Below, in pieces: positions 31,434 through 44,404 of a DNA stretch of 64,000 bases. Both the position numbers and the translations under genes were made by a program. Position 1 is the stretch's first letter. Each line of letters starts with the position of its first letter. The stretch comes from Adiantum capillus-veneris (Eukaryota; Streptophyta; Polypodiopsida; Polypodiales; Pteridaceae). Location of the stretch: positions 1,230,312 to 1,294,311 of the forward strand of contig CM043945.1 in assembly GCA_014529385.2 (NCBI GenBank), written 5' to 3'. The notes beneath the pieces were generated by a model that did not search any database, was not told where the DNA came from, and was given only the letters and a program-made list of their open reading frames with translations.

Positions 31434-33425
31434 GTAACCTTATAATTACTATATAGTAGCCTTAGGGTTTCCATAAGATAACCACATGGTAACCTTATAA
31501 TTACCATAAAGTAGCCTTAGGGTTTCCATAAGATAACCACATGGTAACAATATAGTATCCTTATGGAAACCATATGGTAGCCTTAAAGTAACCTTATGGT
31601 TCCTAAAAGGTAGTCTTATGGTTGACATAAGGTAACCATTCATAACCACATGGTAATTATATGGTATCCACATGACAACCAAATGATAGTCTTATGGTAC
31701 CCACATGGTAACCATATGGTAGCATTATGAAAACCATATGGTAGCTTTAGGGTAACCTTAATGTAACCTTATGGTTTCCGTAAGGTAGCCATGAGATAAC
31801 AATATAGTAGCCATTACGTCCACAGGGTAACCTTAGGGTAGTCATATAGTAACCTTAAGGTTAATTTACGGTTACCTTAGGGTAAGCATATAGTAACCAT
31901 ATGATTACATATAGTAACCTTAGGATTACTATATGGTTACCTTTGGGTAACCATATAGTAACTATAAGATTACATTATGGTTACCTTAGGGTAAACATAT
32001 GGTAGCCTTATGGAAAGCACAAGGTAGCCATATGGTTACCCTAAGGTAGGCATATATGGTAGCCTTATGAGTATCTTACGGTAACCACATAATAATCATA
32101 TGTTATCTTTATGAAAAACATATGGTATCCTTATGGTAGCTAAAAGGTTACCCTATGATAGCCAAAAGGTTGCCTTATGGTTACTTTGAGGTGTCCATAT
32201 AGTAGCCTTAGGGTTACTTTATGGTTACGTTAGGATAACTATAGGGGTAATTTATGGTTACCTTATAATAATCGTAAGGTCAATGTGTCATTACCTTATG
32301 GTTACCTTAGGCTAACCACAAGGTAACTTATGGTATCTTTATGGATACAATAAGGTTACCATAGCGTAGCCAAGGTAGCCACATGGTAACCTTAGGATAT
32401 CCATATATTCTCATTAGGGTTACTTTATGGTTACCTCAAGGGTAATGGTAAAGTGACCTTAGGGTTACTATGGCTACCTTAGTGTAACCATATAGGGGTG
32501 TAAGCATGATAAGGTGAACTTAATACCTATGTTCAAGACATCTTATAGGTTCTAGCGCAACTTTCCAATGTCACCTCCAAATTCAGTGTTCAATAGCTCA
32601 TTTGAAGGTGTTTGATGTGTCCTTCCTATGATAGGTCCTGGAAAAGACTTCTAATTAGATAGTGATACTCATTATTTAATATTTTGATTTAAAAAACGTG
32701 ATAGCTACCACTATAATAGTGTATCACCTAACCATGCATCCACCCATAGTTTCCTTAGGATAACCACATGGTATCCATATGGTTAGCTCGTGATAGCACT
32801 ATGGTTATCTTACAAGAGCCAAAAGGTTAGCTTATGTTTGTATGTAGATGGTAGCCTTATGATAGCCATATAGTTACCATAGGGTAGACAAAGGTTTACT
32901 TATGGTGATCATGCGTTGTTTATATGCATATGGTAGCCTTATGGTAACCACAAGATTATTGAGTCATTAACATAGTGTAACTATATGGTTACCTTAATAA
33001 GTATCTTTAAGGTGACCTTAGGGTAACCATAAGGATAATTTATGGTAGCCTTATGGAAACCAAAAGGTTATCAATTCATTACCTTAGGGTTACCTTAGTT
33101 ATCTTTATGGTTATCTTAGGGTAGCCATAAGGACAATTTATGGTAACCAAAATATTATTGAGTCATTATTTTAGGGTAACCATATGGCTACATTAGGTAT
33201 CTTTATGATTACCTTAGATAACTATAATAAATATTTTATATAAGCCTTATGGTAACCAGAAGGTTACCTGATGGTTTCTTCATGGTAACCATATAGTATC
33301 CTTATCATTGGCTATCTTTATGGTTACCTTAGATAGTTATAATAAATATTTATAGGAGCCTTATGGTAATCAGAAGGTCACCTAATGGTATCTTCATGGT
33401 AACCATATGGTATCCTTATCATTGA
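31430..33425. repeat. 2-kb degenerate array of GGTAACC / GGTTACC words
   Basis: Almost continuous 10-13 base units built on ATGGTAACCTT, CATATGGTAGCC, TTAGGGTTACC and their reverse complements. Because GGTNACC is its own complement class, both orientations are mixed throughout. One less repetitive island is at about 32490-32730. No coding content. Confidence 0.9.
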
Positions 33426-33547
33426 TCGATTTTAAATGTTTCTCAACCAACGGATTACAAAGGTGGATGAGTGTATTGTCAAGAAATTATGGTATATATA
33501 TGCCAACACTATAGTTGATTGAAGATGCTTGTATGTGCTTCAAAATT

Positions 33548-33580
<33 letters not shown>

Positions 33581-33599
33581 AAGAGAAAGTATATGTCTT

Positions 33600-34250
33600 G
33601 TGGATTTAACCTTGGATATGGCTTGTAGAGTAAGAGATGGAGGCCTTGAAAATCTACTAAGACAAATCAAAGGTAGATTATGCGTGGCAAGGGCTTCATG
33701 GAGCTACATGGAGATCTACTGCTACATCTCAACAAGCAGGATTCATTGAAGCATTGGTTTTTTGCCATTAAAAATTTGTTGAATTTTTTTGAGAAGGTTC
33801 AATTCAAGCACTTCAAAAGGGAGAAAAACCAAGAGGCATACCAGCTTGCAAGCAATAGAGTACAGGTACATGTTACAGGTTTTTATTTGGCCCCAACCAT
33901 TTATGCAGGGAGGGAAACTTTGAAGGAGATAGAAGACTTCTTGATTTTGGGCTAGTGTCCAGAAGGCTTATGTAGGCTGCAGAACAGGAAGATAGTGCAG
34001 AAGGCTTGCAAGTTCACCTTGATAGGGGAAGATCTTATGGTCTACGCACGAGATGAAGTGTTACGAAGGGTGCTTTACAAGGAAGAAATCAACATGGTGT
34101 TGCAACAGTGTCATGAGGAGAGTGAGCATCAAGGTAAGGACTAGATTTTGTTTCAAATTTTAAGAGCAATTTTTTGGTGGCCTTCCATAGTACGGGATGT
34201 GCACTACTGGTGCAAAACCTTCCAAAAATGGTAGTCTATGGGTGAGAGGC
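33600..34250 (+). pseudogene. Tat-like Ty3 pol remnant: second RNase H and integrase zinc finger
   Basis: The 33680-33955 frame has the pattern of the archaeal-type RNase H found in Tat/Ogre elements (LLNFFEKVQFKHFKREKNQE, AYQLAS). After a stop it continues with GEDLMVYARDEVLRRVLYKE, QQCHEESEHQG, ILRAIFWWPSIVRDVHYWCK, which is the H2C2 region of Ty3 integrase. The integrase core is missing after about 34240. The (GT)n(GA)n tract at 33549-33590 is just upstream. Confidence 0.65.
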
Positions 34251-36184
34251 GGTTGGTAGCCTAGCAGTTAGAGTGTTCCAGTTAACTGTTAGAGTTAGAG
34301 TGTTCCACTCAACTCTAACAACCCATTTTACCAGTCAATTCAGTGAGAAGAACATACACAAGGAACCCCAACCCTTCCCAAAACAAACTTTGGACGGGAA
34401 GTACTAGCATGGTCTTACTAATATATACTGAATGTTACTACAGTGATAATCACTATTGACAAAAATTTGCAGAGTCTAAAGTTTTGTACAGATAGCCAGA
34501 AACAAGTCCCAGCAAGTCAAGACCAATCGGAAGTGCAATCAGTCAACCAATTGGAGAGTTGAAATAGCCAAAGTAAGGAACCACAGAGTGAACATTTAAG
34601 GTAAAATGTTTGAATTGATAGTGGCGTGTTAAGGAATTAATGTATTTAAGATCAGGGAGAAACCTCCAAAGAGACCAAAGATCTTGCAAGGAGATCAGGT
34701 CAGCTTAGTGTCTATGGAGGAGAGTGTGGCCCAAGCTAGAATAGATCCACTAGCACCAATCATAGAAGATGGTAGTGGGATGACACCTCTTTTGAACAAT
34801 CTTTTTACCTCATGGCTGACTAGAATACTGCTGTTAATCGACCAAGCCAAGTAGGAGGAGGTAGCACCTCTAAGAACCCTCCTCGGAAAATAAGGTTTAC
34901 AACCCTTTACTTAGAAGGACCAAATGCCCATGGGGCTCTGGTATATGCTGATGAAAGGGGACAAAAAAGCATATGTATTGAGGAAAAACTAGTAGAATGA
35001 GTGGATTCCCTTCTAGTTTACAATGATGGGGATAGATTCCGTGATGATGAGGGAATACATTACCTTATCTTAAGGATCCAGATAAGTACAACAAATATGG
35101 GGATAATGTGGTAAAAGGGAAGATGTTTTTTAAAATTACCGAAATACCTCTTCGGATAGACCTTTCTAACACCACCCTAGTGTTTGACAAGAAGGTGACT
35201 AAAGTGGTGACTAACCAAGGAATAGTAGGAATCTATGAATACTTGAATGGGAGAGTCAAGACATGTTTCCGATGTCCAACACCATATGCCTTTGAGTTAG
35301 GCACAGAACAGACTTTGTACTTGTTCTCATATGAATCACGTGAAGGGAGTCTCATAATATATGTTGAAAAATATGGACAAGAGTATATGCCAATAGAGAA
35401 AGCATAGGTAGCAAGATTGATAACCACTAGAGTAATTCCAATAGACCTCACTGCCACTCAAGGACTAAACCCTACTCCTAGTAAATCTACCAATCCCTTT
35501 GAGGAAATAGAGGATACGACCAAATTTCCAACTAAGCAAGCTGGGACGATAGAAACGCCAATTTTTCCTTTGTATCTCAACCCAAATCCTGAAAAGTTGC
35601 AATCATGGTTGCGACTCGTAGTGACAAGCGAACAGGAGTTCTATAGAGGATAAGTCCCTATTACAAACGGATCATATGTGACCCCTATAGTCTCACCCAT
35701 GCCCACTTAGTCTTATTCTTATCCTAAGGAGAGCAAGGGACAGGCAACGATGCCGGCCACAACAGGATTCCCCTATATGGAGAGAATCAAAACCGAAAGA
35801 AGATTTGTAACGGAACCACTAGTTGAAAGGTCATATAGAGGTTATGGAATGGAATAAGTAGTTGATGAAAGGTTGAGACATGAACGAGACGAGGAGATTC
35901 CACAGTTAGTCTTGTAGATCACAGATGAATTAGACCTTCTCAAGTCTAAACTTGGGTCCACAAGAGGTATTCAGGAGAAGGAGACCCTAGCGATCACGTG
36001 GCAACGTTCTTGAGAGTGATCCGAGTAGAAGAGGCTAGCGACTTTGATACACAATTTGTTGGATTTGGACTCACCTTAGAGGAGGACGCCGCCACTTGGT
36101 TTGATTCTGTTGAAAGACGGGATTTTGAGATCATCCAAGAAGTTTTTGACGAATTTATGGAGGAATTCTCTCAAAGAGGGATAG

Positions 36185-36947
36185 TGTTAAGTATGGATCC
36201 TGATTTACCCTTGTAATTTTCTGTGGTAAAATCGCACATTTGTAAGGCCCCCATTATGAGGAGAAGCCATCGTGCGTGAAGGAAAATCACTCACCGGAAA
36301 CCAAAATTTTCACGAACAAGAATCAGGGGCAACTTTAAAGGCCTCGGGGGCAACTTTTTTTTTCTGCCGGAATATTCTTTTTTGCAGGAATATTATGGCC
36401 GGACGGCGGCCAAAAAGTGGTCGAAAAACAACCGGTCGGTTGGCCGGTGGTCGGAAGTCAATGGCCGGTGGCCGAATTCAAAAGCGGACTTGTCTTCTCA
36501 AGGGCGGCCACACATGGGCGCATTGGAGGGTCCGATTTGGACTTAACCGCACAAGGGCGGCTACACATGGCTGTCTCTCATAAGAGAGGGCAGCCCTTTT
36601 GGCCTATAAAAGGAGGCCATTTCTACACACATTTCATAGTGTGAAGTTGATGCAACAAGGTGAGTGTGAGGTGGTGAGAGTGAAGCAAGGCGGGAGCTCC
36701 ATTAAGGGTATAATCCCTTTGTAAACTACTTCTTGTTTTGAAGTACTAAAGCCATTGAGTGGCTGCTTTCCCGTGGACGTAGCCCACATTGGGTGAACCA
36801 CGTATATCATGTGTACTCTCTCTCTCTCTCTCTCTCTACTCTATAATCTCGTGTATATAAATCTGTCTCTCTCCATTAAGTAAATCTGTCTCTGTCCATT
36901 AACTAATCTACTCAATTATCTATTTAGCTACGTCTTATTTCCTAACA
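36185..36947 (+). repeat. 5' LTR of the copia element
   Basis: 763 bp. TATA box TATAAAA at 36605-36611 lies between GGCCT and AGGCC. (CT)n is at 36815-36838. It has one copy of the GGTCGGAAGTCAATGGCCGG minisatellite unit, where the 3' LTR has about three. Confidence 0.95.
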
Positions 36948-36949
36948 AC

Positions 36950-36961
36950 TGGTATCAGAGC
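36950..36961 (+). other. Primer-binding site of the copia element
   Basis: TGGTATCAGAGC, two bases after the LTR. Confidence 0.95.
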
Positions 36962-37020
36962 AAGGTTTGCTCGTAGCTAAATTATCTCAAGGAAAGGATT
37001 CCTTGAATTGAGTGGGAGTT

Positions 37021-38283
37021 ATGGCGGAGGAAGGGAAGCTCAAGATTGAGAAGTTCAACGGCAAAAACTACCAACATTGGAAGATGTAGATTGAAGACTA
37101 TCTCTACTAGAAAGACCTCTATTTTCCACTAGGCGGTCTTGCGAAGAAGCCCGCAACAATGGCAGATGAAGCATGGATTGTCCTTGATCGAAAGGCACTG
37201 GGAACAATCCGGCTAAGCTTGGCGTCAACGGTGGCCTTCAATGTTTCAGAGATGAAGACCACGGAGGACTTGATGAAGTCACTTGACGACTTCTACGAGA
37301 AACCATCGGCATCCAATAAGGTATTTTTTATGAAGCGCTTGTTCAATCTAAAGATGGCAGAGAATGGTTCAGTTGCAGAACACCTAAATTACTTTGACAC
37401 AAACATAAGTCAACTTCGATCAGTGAAAATCAATTTCGATGACGAAGTGCGAGCTCTCCTTATACTATCATCTCTACCGGATAGTTGGGACAGCCTTGTG
37501 ATGGCTGTAAGTAATTCTATCTCTGGCACAAATACTCTTAAGTTTGATGATGTTGTGGGTGTTCTCCTAAGCGAGGAAATGCGAAGGAGAAGCACAAGAG
37601 AATCATCAAGTGCTGCACTATCAGTGGAAACAAGAGGAAGGCTTAAGGAGAGGTTCAAAAACCAAAAGGGTCGTGATCGCTCAAGGCGGAGCAAGTCACG
37701 CACAAAGTCAGTTCTTGAATGTTGGAACTGCGGCAAGAAGGGCCACGTCAAGAAGGATTGCTGGTCCAAGAAGAAGAAGGAGACAGAGTCTCAAGACAAC
37801 AAGCCAACATCGGAGGCCAATGTGGTAGGTAAAGTAGAGCAAGATGCTCTAATTCTCTCATTAGACAATGTGTCTAATTCTTGGATAGTAGATTCCGGGG
37901 CTTCATTCCATGCGACAGCACACAAGCAACATTTCCAAGACTACACCAAAGGTAATTTTGGGTATGTATACTTGGGAGATGATGAATCTTGTGAGATTGT
38001 CGGCAAAGGTACAGTTTCTGTCAAAACTGCTAACGGAAATGAATGGAAGCTTAAAGATGTTAGGCATGTTCCTTCTCTTCGCAAAAATTTGATCTCTACA
38101 GGACAATTGGACGATGAAGGTCACAACATTGCATTCGGAAACAAATGGTGGAAGATCTCAAAGGGATCTTTGGTGGTTGCCAAGGGTGAAAAAGTCGGTA
38201 CACTTTACTTGTGTACTGTTAGCACGCAATCTTCAGCTTGTGCAGCAACTACAGAAGTTGACAGTGCGGTGTACCAAGGTTAA
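37021..38283 (+). pseudogene. Copia gag, zinc knuckle and protease
   Basis: The start at 37021 (MAEEGKLKIEKFNGKNY) gives the usual copia N-terminus. Two amber codons follow, 37087-37089 and 37108-37110, at places where relatives commonly have Gln. From 37159 the frame is open: Gag (VFFMKRLFNLKMAENGSVAE, LPDSWDSLVMAVSN), CCHC knuckle (CWNCGKKGHVKKDC, about 37720-37761), protease (WIVDSGASFHAT, Asp codon at 37891) and GTLYLC near the end. The last codons run into the integrase deletion and terminate out of frame. Confidence 0.9.
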
Positions 38284-38884
38284 ATGCCTCAGATCCGACA
38301 ATGGAGGCAAATATTGCAGCCAAGCTTTTGAAAGCTTTTGTGCTAGCAATGGAATTCAGAGGCAAAGGACAACCCCAAGGACACCTCAACAAAATGGGAT
38401 TTCGGAAAGGATGAACAGGAAAATCATGGAACGAGCACGAAGCATGCGGATACATGCAGGCCTACCGCTTGAGCTTTGGGCGGAAGCTGTAAGTACGTCT
38501 GTGTACTTAATCAATCGGTCACCCTCAACGGCATTGGATGGGGGAGTTCCAGAAGAGGCATGGACAGGTAAATCGGTGAATTATGCATTTCTCAAAGTGT
38601 TTGGGTGTGAGGCTTTCATGCACATAGATAGAAGCCTAAGATCAAAGTTAGATGCAAAGTCCAAAAAGTGTTTCTTCATTGGCTGTGGAGAAGGAGACTT
38701 TGAGTATCGCCTATGGAATCCTGAAGATCGTAAAATCTTAAGGAGTAGGGATGTAATTTTTAACGAACAAAATATGTATAAATATTACTTGGAAAGAAAA
38801 CAAACAAAAGAAACACGTGATGAGTACATGGAGCTTGAGGACGGTGAAGACTCAAGGACTGCAAACGGTGACAATGTGCAATAA
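38262..38884 (+). pseudogene. Copia integrase, N-terminal part deleted
   Basis: Begins abruptly at KVKCLRSDNGGKY, which carries the second catalytic Asp, then TPQQNGISERMNR (catalytic Glu), LPLELWAEAVSTSVYLINRS and YAFLKVFGCEAFMHI. The pre-integrase H2C2 zinc finger and the first catalytic Asp, normally about 130-150 residues after the protease, are absent, and the joint shifts the frame by one. Integration activity would be lost. It ends at TAA 38882-38884. Confidence 0.88.
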
Positions 38885-39019
38885 CGTCAACCAAATGAGG
38901 AGCCTCAACCTATTCCCCGAAGATCTGCAAGAGCAAGTAGACCTCCAGAAAGGTTTGTTCCTTCCTTCAACCATCTCTTGATCTCAGATTCTTGAGAGAC
39001 GGAATCATATGAAGAAGCT

Positions 39020-40549
39020 ATGCAACATGAATCCAAAGAAGAATGGACGAAGAGCATGCAAGGGGAGATGGACTCACTACATCGCAACCAAACATGGGAT
39101 TTGGTTGAGTTGCCTAAAGGTAAGCGGGCACTTCAAAACAAATGGGTGTACAAGCTAAAGGAAGAAGAAGGTGGGAAGAAAAGGTACAAGTCTAGGCTTG
39201 TGGTAAAAGGTTTTTCTCAAAAGAAAGGTATTGACTTCAATGAAATATTTTCTCCTGTTGTAAAAATGAACTCAATTAGGCTTGTTTTAAGCCTTGTGGC
39301 TGCTCATGATCTAAATCTCGAGCAAATGGATGTAAATACGGCATTCCCTCACGGTGAATTAGAGGAGGAATTCTACATGCTTCAACCAAAGGGGTATGAA
39401 GTAAAAGGTAAGGAGAAAATGGTTTGCAGATTAAAGAAGATCTTGTATGGTTTAAAGCAAGCATCAAGACAATGGTACTTGAAGTTTGATCAATGGATGT
39501 TGGATCATGGATTCACAAGATGCAACTTGGATCACTGCGTCTACACGGAGAATTTGGGAGATCGGAAATTCATCATCCTAATGTTGTATGTTGATGACAT
39601 GTTGATTGCAAGTGCTAACATGCAGGACATCAAAGACCTAAAACAGGAGCTGTCCAAATCTTTTTCAATGAAAGATTTAGGTGCTGCAAAGAGGATACTT
39701 GGTATGAAAATATCAAGGGACAGGACGAAGAAGACAATAAAGCTATCTCAAGAAGATTACATCAAGAAGGTACTAGAAAGGTTTGCAATGCAAAATGCAA
39801 AACCAGTTTCTACACCTTTGGCTGGTCATTTTAAACTAACGAAGGATATGTGTCCAAAGACACAAGAGGAGATAGCCTATATGTCTAAAGTTCCATATGC
39901 TGCAACGGTAGGTTCTCTAATGTATGCTATGGTATGGACAAGGCCAGACATTGCACATGCAGTGGGAGTTGTGAGTAGGTTCATGGACAACCCAGGTAAA
40001 GAGCATTGGCAAGCTATGAAGTGGATACTTAGGTATTTAAAAGGGACAACAACAAATGCTTTGTATTTTGGAGGAACTGATATTTTTCTAGAAGGGTATG
40101 CTGATGCAGATATGGCAGGTGACAAAGATACTCGAAGGAGCACTACTGGCTACGTGTTCACGGTTGGAGGCACAACAGTAAGCTGGGCTTCAAAGCTGCA
40201 GAAAGTGGTTTCACTTTCTACCATGGAAGCAGAGTATGTAGCAATGACGGAGGCAAGCAAAGAAATTCTGTGGCTTCACAGATTCTTAGAAGAGCTTGGA
40301 TTCAAACAAGACAATTGTGTCTTGTACAGTGATAGCCAAAGCGCTATCCATCTTGCGAAGAACTCAGCCTTTCATTCAAGGACAAAGCACATTGAGGTGA
40401 GATATCACTTCATACACACTCTTTTGGAAGAGGGACAACTAAAGCTAGGAAAGGTGCATACAAGTGAAAATATTGCAGAGATGTTTACAAAGGTGGTCAA
40501 CAAGGAGAAGTTGAGCTTTTGCTCATCTTCAATCGGCATTCAAGGATAA
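39020..40549 (+). CDS. Copia reverse transcriptase and RNase H (intact ORF in a defective element)
   Basis: 509 open codons: EEWTKSMQGEMDSLHRNQTW, NKWVYKLKEEEGG, the RT catalytic box MLYVDDMLIA (near 39585), RRSTTGYVFTVGGTTVSWAS and the RNase H end (SRTKHIEVRYHFIH, ENIAEMFTKVV). The frame is the same as that of the integrase fragment but is separated from it by TAA 38882 and TGA 38993-38995. ATG 39020 is only the first Met after that stop; in an active element this is part of one polyprotein. Codons look undecayed. Confidence 0.92.
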   Translation: MQHESKEEWTKSMQGEMDSLHRNQTWDLVELPKGKRALQNKWVYKLKEEEGGKKRYKSRLVVKGFSQKKGIDFNEIFSPVVKMNSIRLVLSLVAAHDLNLEQMDVNTAFPHGELEEEFYMLQPKGYEVKGKEKMVCRLKKILYGLKQASRQWYLKFDQWMLDHGFTRCNLDHCVYTENLGDRKFIILMLYVDDMLIASANMQDIKDLKQELSKSFSMKDLGAAKRILGMKISRDRTKKTIKLSQEDYIKKVLERFAMQNAKPVSTPLAGHFKLTKDMCPKTQEEIAYMSKVPYAATVGSLMYAMVWTRPDIAHAVGVVSRFMDNPGKEHWQAMKWILRYLKGTTTNALYFGGTDIFLEGYADADMAGDKDTRRSTTGYVFTVGGTTVSWASKLQKVVSLSTMEAEYVAMTEASKEILWLHRFLEELGFKQDNCVLYSDSQSAIHLAKNSAFHSRTKHIEVRYHFIHTLLEEGQLKLGKVHTSENIAEMFTKVVNKEKLSFCSSSIGIQG

Positions 40550-40609
40550 GAAGCCAGAATGGAAAGCAGTCACAGGTTTGGTTTGGAGATCAGTCTCCAA
40601 GTGGGAGAT

Positions 40610-41410
40610 TGTTAAGTATGGAGCTTGATTTACCCTTGTAATTTTCTGTGGTAAAAGCGCACATTTGTAAGGCCCCCATTATGAGGAGAAGCTATCGTGC
40701 GTGAAGGAAAATCACTCACCGGAAACCAAAATTTTCATGGACAAGAATCAGGGGCAACTTTAAAGGCCTTGGGGGCGGAGGCCCCCGAGACTTCTTTTTT
40801 CGCCGGAATATTCTTTTTTGCCGGAATATTATGGCCGGACGGCGGCCGAAAAGTGGTCGAAAAACAACCGGTCGGTTGGCCGGTGGCCGGTAGTCAATGG
40901 CCGATGGCCGGTGGTCGGAAGTCAATGACCGGTGGCCAGTGGTCGGAAGTCAATGGCCGGTGGCCGAATTCAAAAGCGGACTTGTCTTCTCAAGGGCGGC
41001 CACACATGGGCGGATTGGAGGGTCCGATTTGGACTTATTCGCACAAGGGCGGCTACACATGGCTGTCTCTCATAAGAGAGGGCAGCCCTATTGGCCTATA
41101 AAAGGAGGCCATTTCTACACACATTTCATAGTGTGAAGTTGATGCAACAAGGTGAGTGTGAGGTGGTGAGAGTGAAGCAAGGCGGGAGCTCCATTAAGGG
41201 TATAATCCCTTTGTAAACTACTTCTTGTTTTGAAGTACTAAAGCCATTGAGTGACTGCTTTTCCGTGGACGTAGCCCACATTGGGTGAACCACGTATATC
41301 ATGTGTACTCTCTCTCTCTCTCTACTCTATAATCTCGTGTATATAAATCTGTCTCTCTCCATTAAGTAATCTACTCAATTATCTATTTAGCTACGTCTTA
41401 TTTTCTAACA
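40610..41410 (+). repeat. 3' LTR of the copia element
   Basis: 801 bp. TATA at 41097-41103, expanded GGCCGGTGGTCGGAAGTCAAT minisatellite at about 40875-40970, and an extra GGCGGAGGCCCCCGAGACTT near 40774 absent from the 5' LTR. Confidence 0.95.
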
Positions 41411-42059
41411 GATAGCCCACAATATTGTCTCTCAAATCCACAAGTTCAAGCAGAAAGAGGGGGAATTTGTCAGGAAGGCAGCCCTACGGTTGAAACGATA
41501 CGTGAAATTATCTCCAATGGAAGAATTATCTACTCAATCCAGACTCCTGTTGATATTTATCCAAGGCTTGAGAAATACAGACCTTCAAAAGGATTTGTAT
41601 ATGAAGAAAAGCCCCACTCTAGATGAGTTAACCAAAGAGGCTTTATTCCTAGTGGATAATTGTGCAATCTATAGGGATGGAGATCAAAGCGACAGAGATG
41701 ATGAATCATCATCTCAACAAAGTGGAACTAACTTTGTGAAATTAGCACAATGAAATGAAGCGAAGGTAAATCAAGAGAGACTCATAGGGGAGGTGCTGAA
41801 GATGATTAGCCCATTTGCCAAGCCAGAGGCTAAGCAACTAAAGTGGTGCACCATTGAATAGAAATGGACAAATCAAGTGATTGAAGAATGCTACTACAAT
41901 AAGGGCTATGTGTGAGAACGATAGTATTCTCCCCAACCGTGCAGGTAGAATCCTGGTGCAACCAAAGTCAGTCTTTGCGAGAAAACGCTCTATGCGAAGC
42001 CATGGGTGCTAGCAAGTGGAGGACAAAGGGCCAAGGACAATGTGGAGGACTTGGGTAGG

Positions 42060-42540
42060 AAAATGATAGTGGAAGTGTATGTCTAACGCGGTTTTTTTGG
42101 TCAAAAAGTCCCCAAAATGGTCCAGTTGGGGTGGCAAGTAAAGGTGCCTGAGATGCTATTTTGATACTGTAGAATATGCTCTTCTAGATGCTTTGCAAGT
42201 TGGTCTAGACGGCTCCTCAAACGGATTCTCGGTGTGAAAGTTATGATTGTCTGAAGATGGTGCATCGGTGTAGCGCTTTTGCCAGTTTTGGGGCCGGTCG
42301 AGGCATGCCTTTGGGCATCATTTCTTGATTCGGTGTCGCCACCACATGATTTGGTTGTCTTTCTCCTTTTTGTGTTGGGCATCGATTGCCGAGTTCTTTT
42401 GCTTTCCTTCTTGTGTGTGTGTATGGCGTGCTATGTTATTTGATTGTGTGCATGCATGTGCTTTGTACTCGTGTAGTATGTGCATATGTTCGTGAGTGCG
42501 TAAATGCATGTGTGGGTATATGTAACTGTGTGAGGGTGTA
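42060..42540. other. Non-coding stretch
   Basis: No supported gene; GT-rich toward its right end, grading into the microsatellite block. Confidence 0.5.
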
Positions 42541-43520
<980 letters not shown>

Positions 43521-43559
43521 GTGTAGGGGAGGAAATTATTTATTTATTTATTTTTTTGC

Positions 43560-44404
43560 ATTATTAAGCTTCCACGATTGGGGTTCTTTCTTGCGGTTGC
43601 GGCTTGTCAAAGTCGGCCATCGGAGGGCTAATGATGGACAGTGACGGGCCATGACCAGGGGTGCCGCCAGAGCTGGGCCGCGTGGGCCATGGCAGGGGGC
43701 AAGCTGAGCAAGTGGTGTTGACGGGGTCACTAGCCTTGCGGGATGACGAGCAGGGTATAAGGCCAAGCTTGGCAAGAGCGAGGGGAGGGTCAGGGCTTGT
43801 AGGCGGTTGAGGGGATGACGAGGGTGTGACAAGCTAGGTGATGTCGGTGAGGCCAAGAGGGCAAGGGGATCTGTGGTCGCGGCTTGCAAGTGGCCATAAA
43901 CGAGGGTGGCATATTGGATTAGAGCAGGCAAGTCTTCTCGTACGGAGAGCCTTTCACTAACTAGATAGATTATTTTCCTCCTTTTCAAAGTGTTAGACGG
44001 GCCACTCGAGGTCTTTTATACTCGTGGATGAAGGGCTAAAATTGCGCCATTCCGTGGCCCACCAGTTGACCAGCACATTGCCGAGCCCTCCGACGGTGTC
44101 GCTATGCTTCGGGCAGAGGAAAAAAGAAACTTTTCTCTTTTTTTTTCCTGATTTTTGAAAACCGGCTATCATTACCCCTCCCCTTTTGGCTAGAGGCATT
44201 CATGTCTCTAGCCCTGCCTTTGATTCTTCTTTAGTTGATCTATAGGAGCCGATATCGAGTTGCCTTCTAGACTAGCCATTTCATTTGGCCATTGGTGAGA
44301 TTTTTGTGATATCCATGAATCTGCAACAGGTCCGGATGATAGCCTGTTCCTTGGAATAGTGTGGGCTGATTAAATGGGAAGCCCATGGCTTCCAGAACTT
44401 TATG
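43560..44404. other. GC-rich then mixed non-coding DNA
   Basis: 43600-43900 is GC-rich with GGCCATG-type words; no frame with known motifs. Nothing supported. Confidence 0.45.

Larger units (their letters stand above)
36180..41415 (+). mobile_element. Complete Ty1/copia element, TSD GATAG
   Basis: LTRs at 36185-36947 and 40610-41410 (TGTTAAG...CTAACA), TSD GATAG at 36180-36184 and 41411-41415, PBS 36950-36961, and PPT AGTGGGAGAT at 40600-40609. Inside are gag, protease, a deleted integrase, RT and RNase H in the normal copia order. Two amber codons in gag and the integrase deletion make it defective, but RT/RNase H is open for 509 codons. Confidence 0.96.
34670..41890 (+). pseudogene. Tat-like Ty3 gag region, split by the copia insertion
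   Basis: Coding-like sequence runs from about 34670 to 36184 and resumes at 41411. The 35108-35407 frame (TTLVFDKKVTKVVTNQGIVG, RVKTCFRCPTPY) is unrecognised. 35998-36184 is Gag-like (FGLTLEEDAATWFDSVERRD, DEFMEEFSQRG) and 41411-41753 continues it (HNIVSQIHKFKQKEGEFVRK, LLLIFIQGLRNTDLQKDLYM). The two halves join in frame once the copia element and one GATAG are removed. Several stops break it elsewhere. Decayed sequence goes on to about 42060. Confidence 0.6.

Noticed and set aside
31430-33425. Telomere-like TTAGGG words in the GGTAACC array
   Set aside because: They occur as part of TTAGGGTTACC variants with irregular spacing; no (TTTAGGG)n run exists.
36272-36583. Open frames in the copia LTRs (also 40697-41136)
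   Set aside because: They arise from the GC-rich minisatellite, differ between the two LTRs and have no coding signature.
43548-43988. Minus-strand frame of 146 codons, Ala/Pro/Leu-rich
   Set aside because: GC-rich sequence keeps a frame open by composition; no motif and no supporting context.
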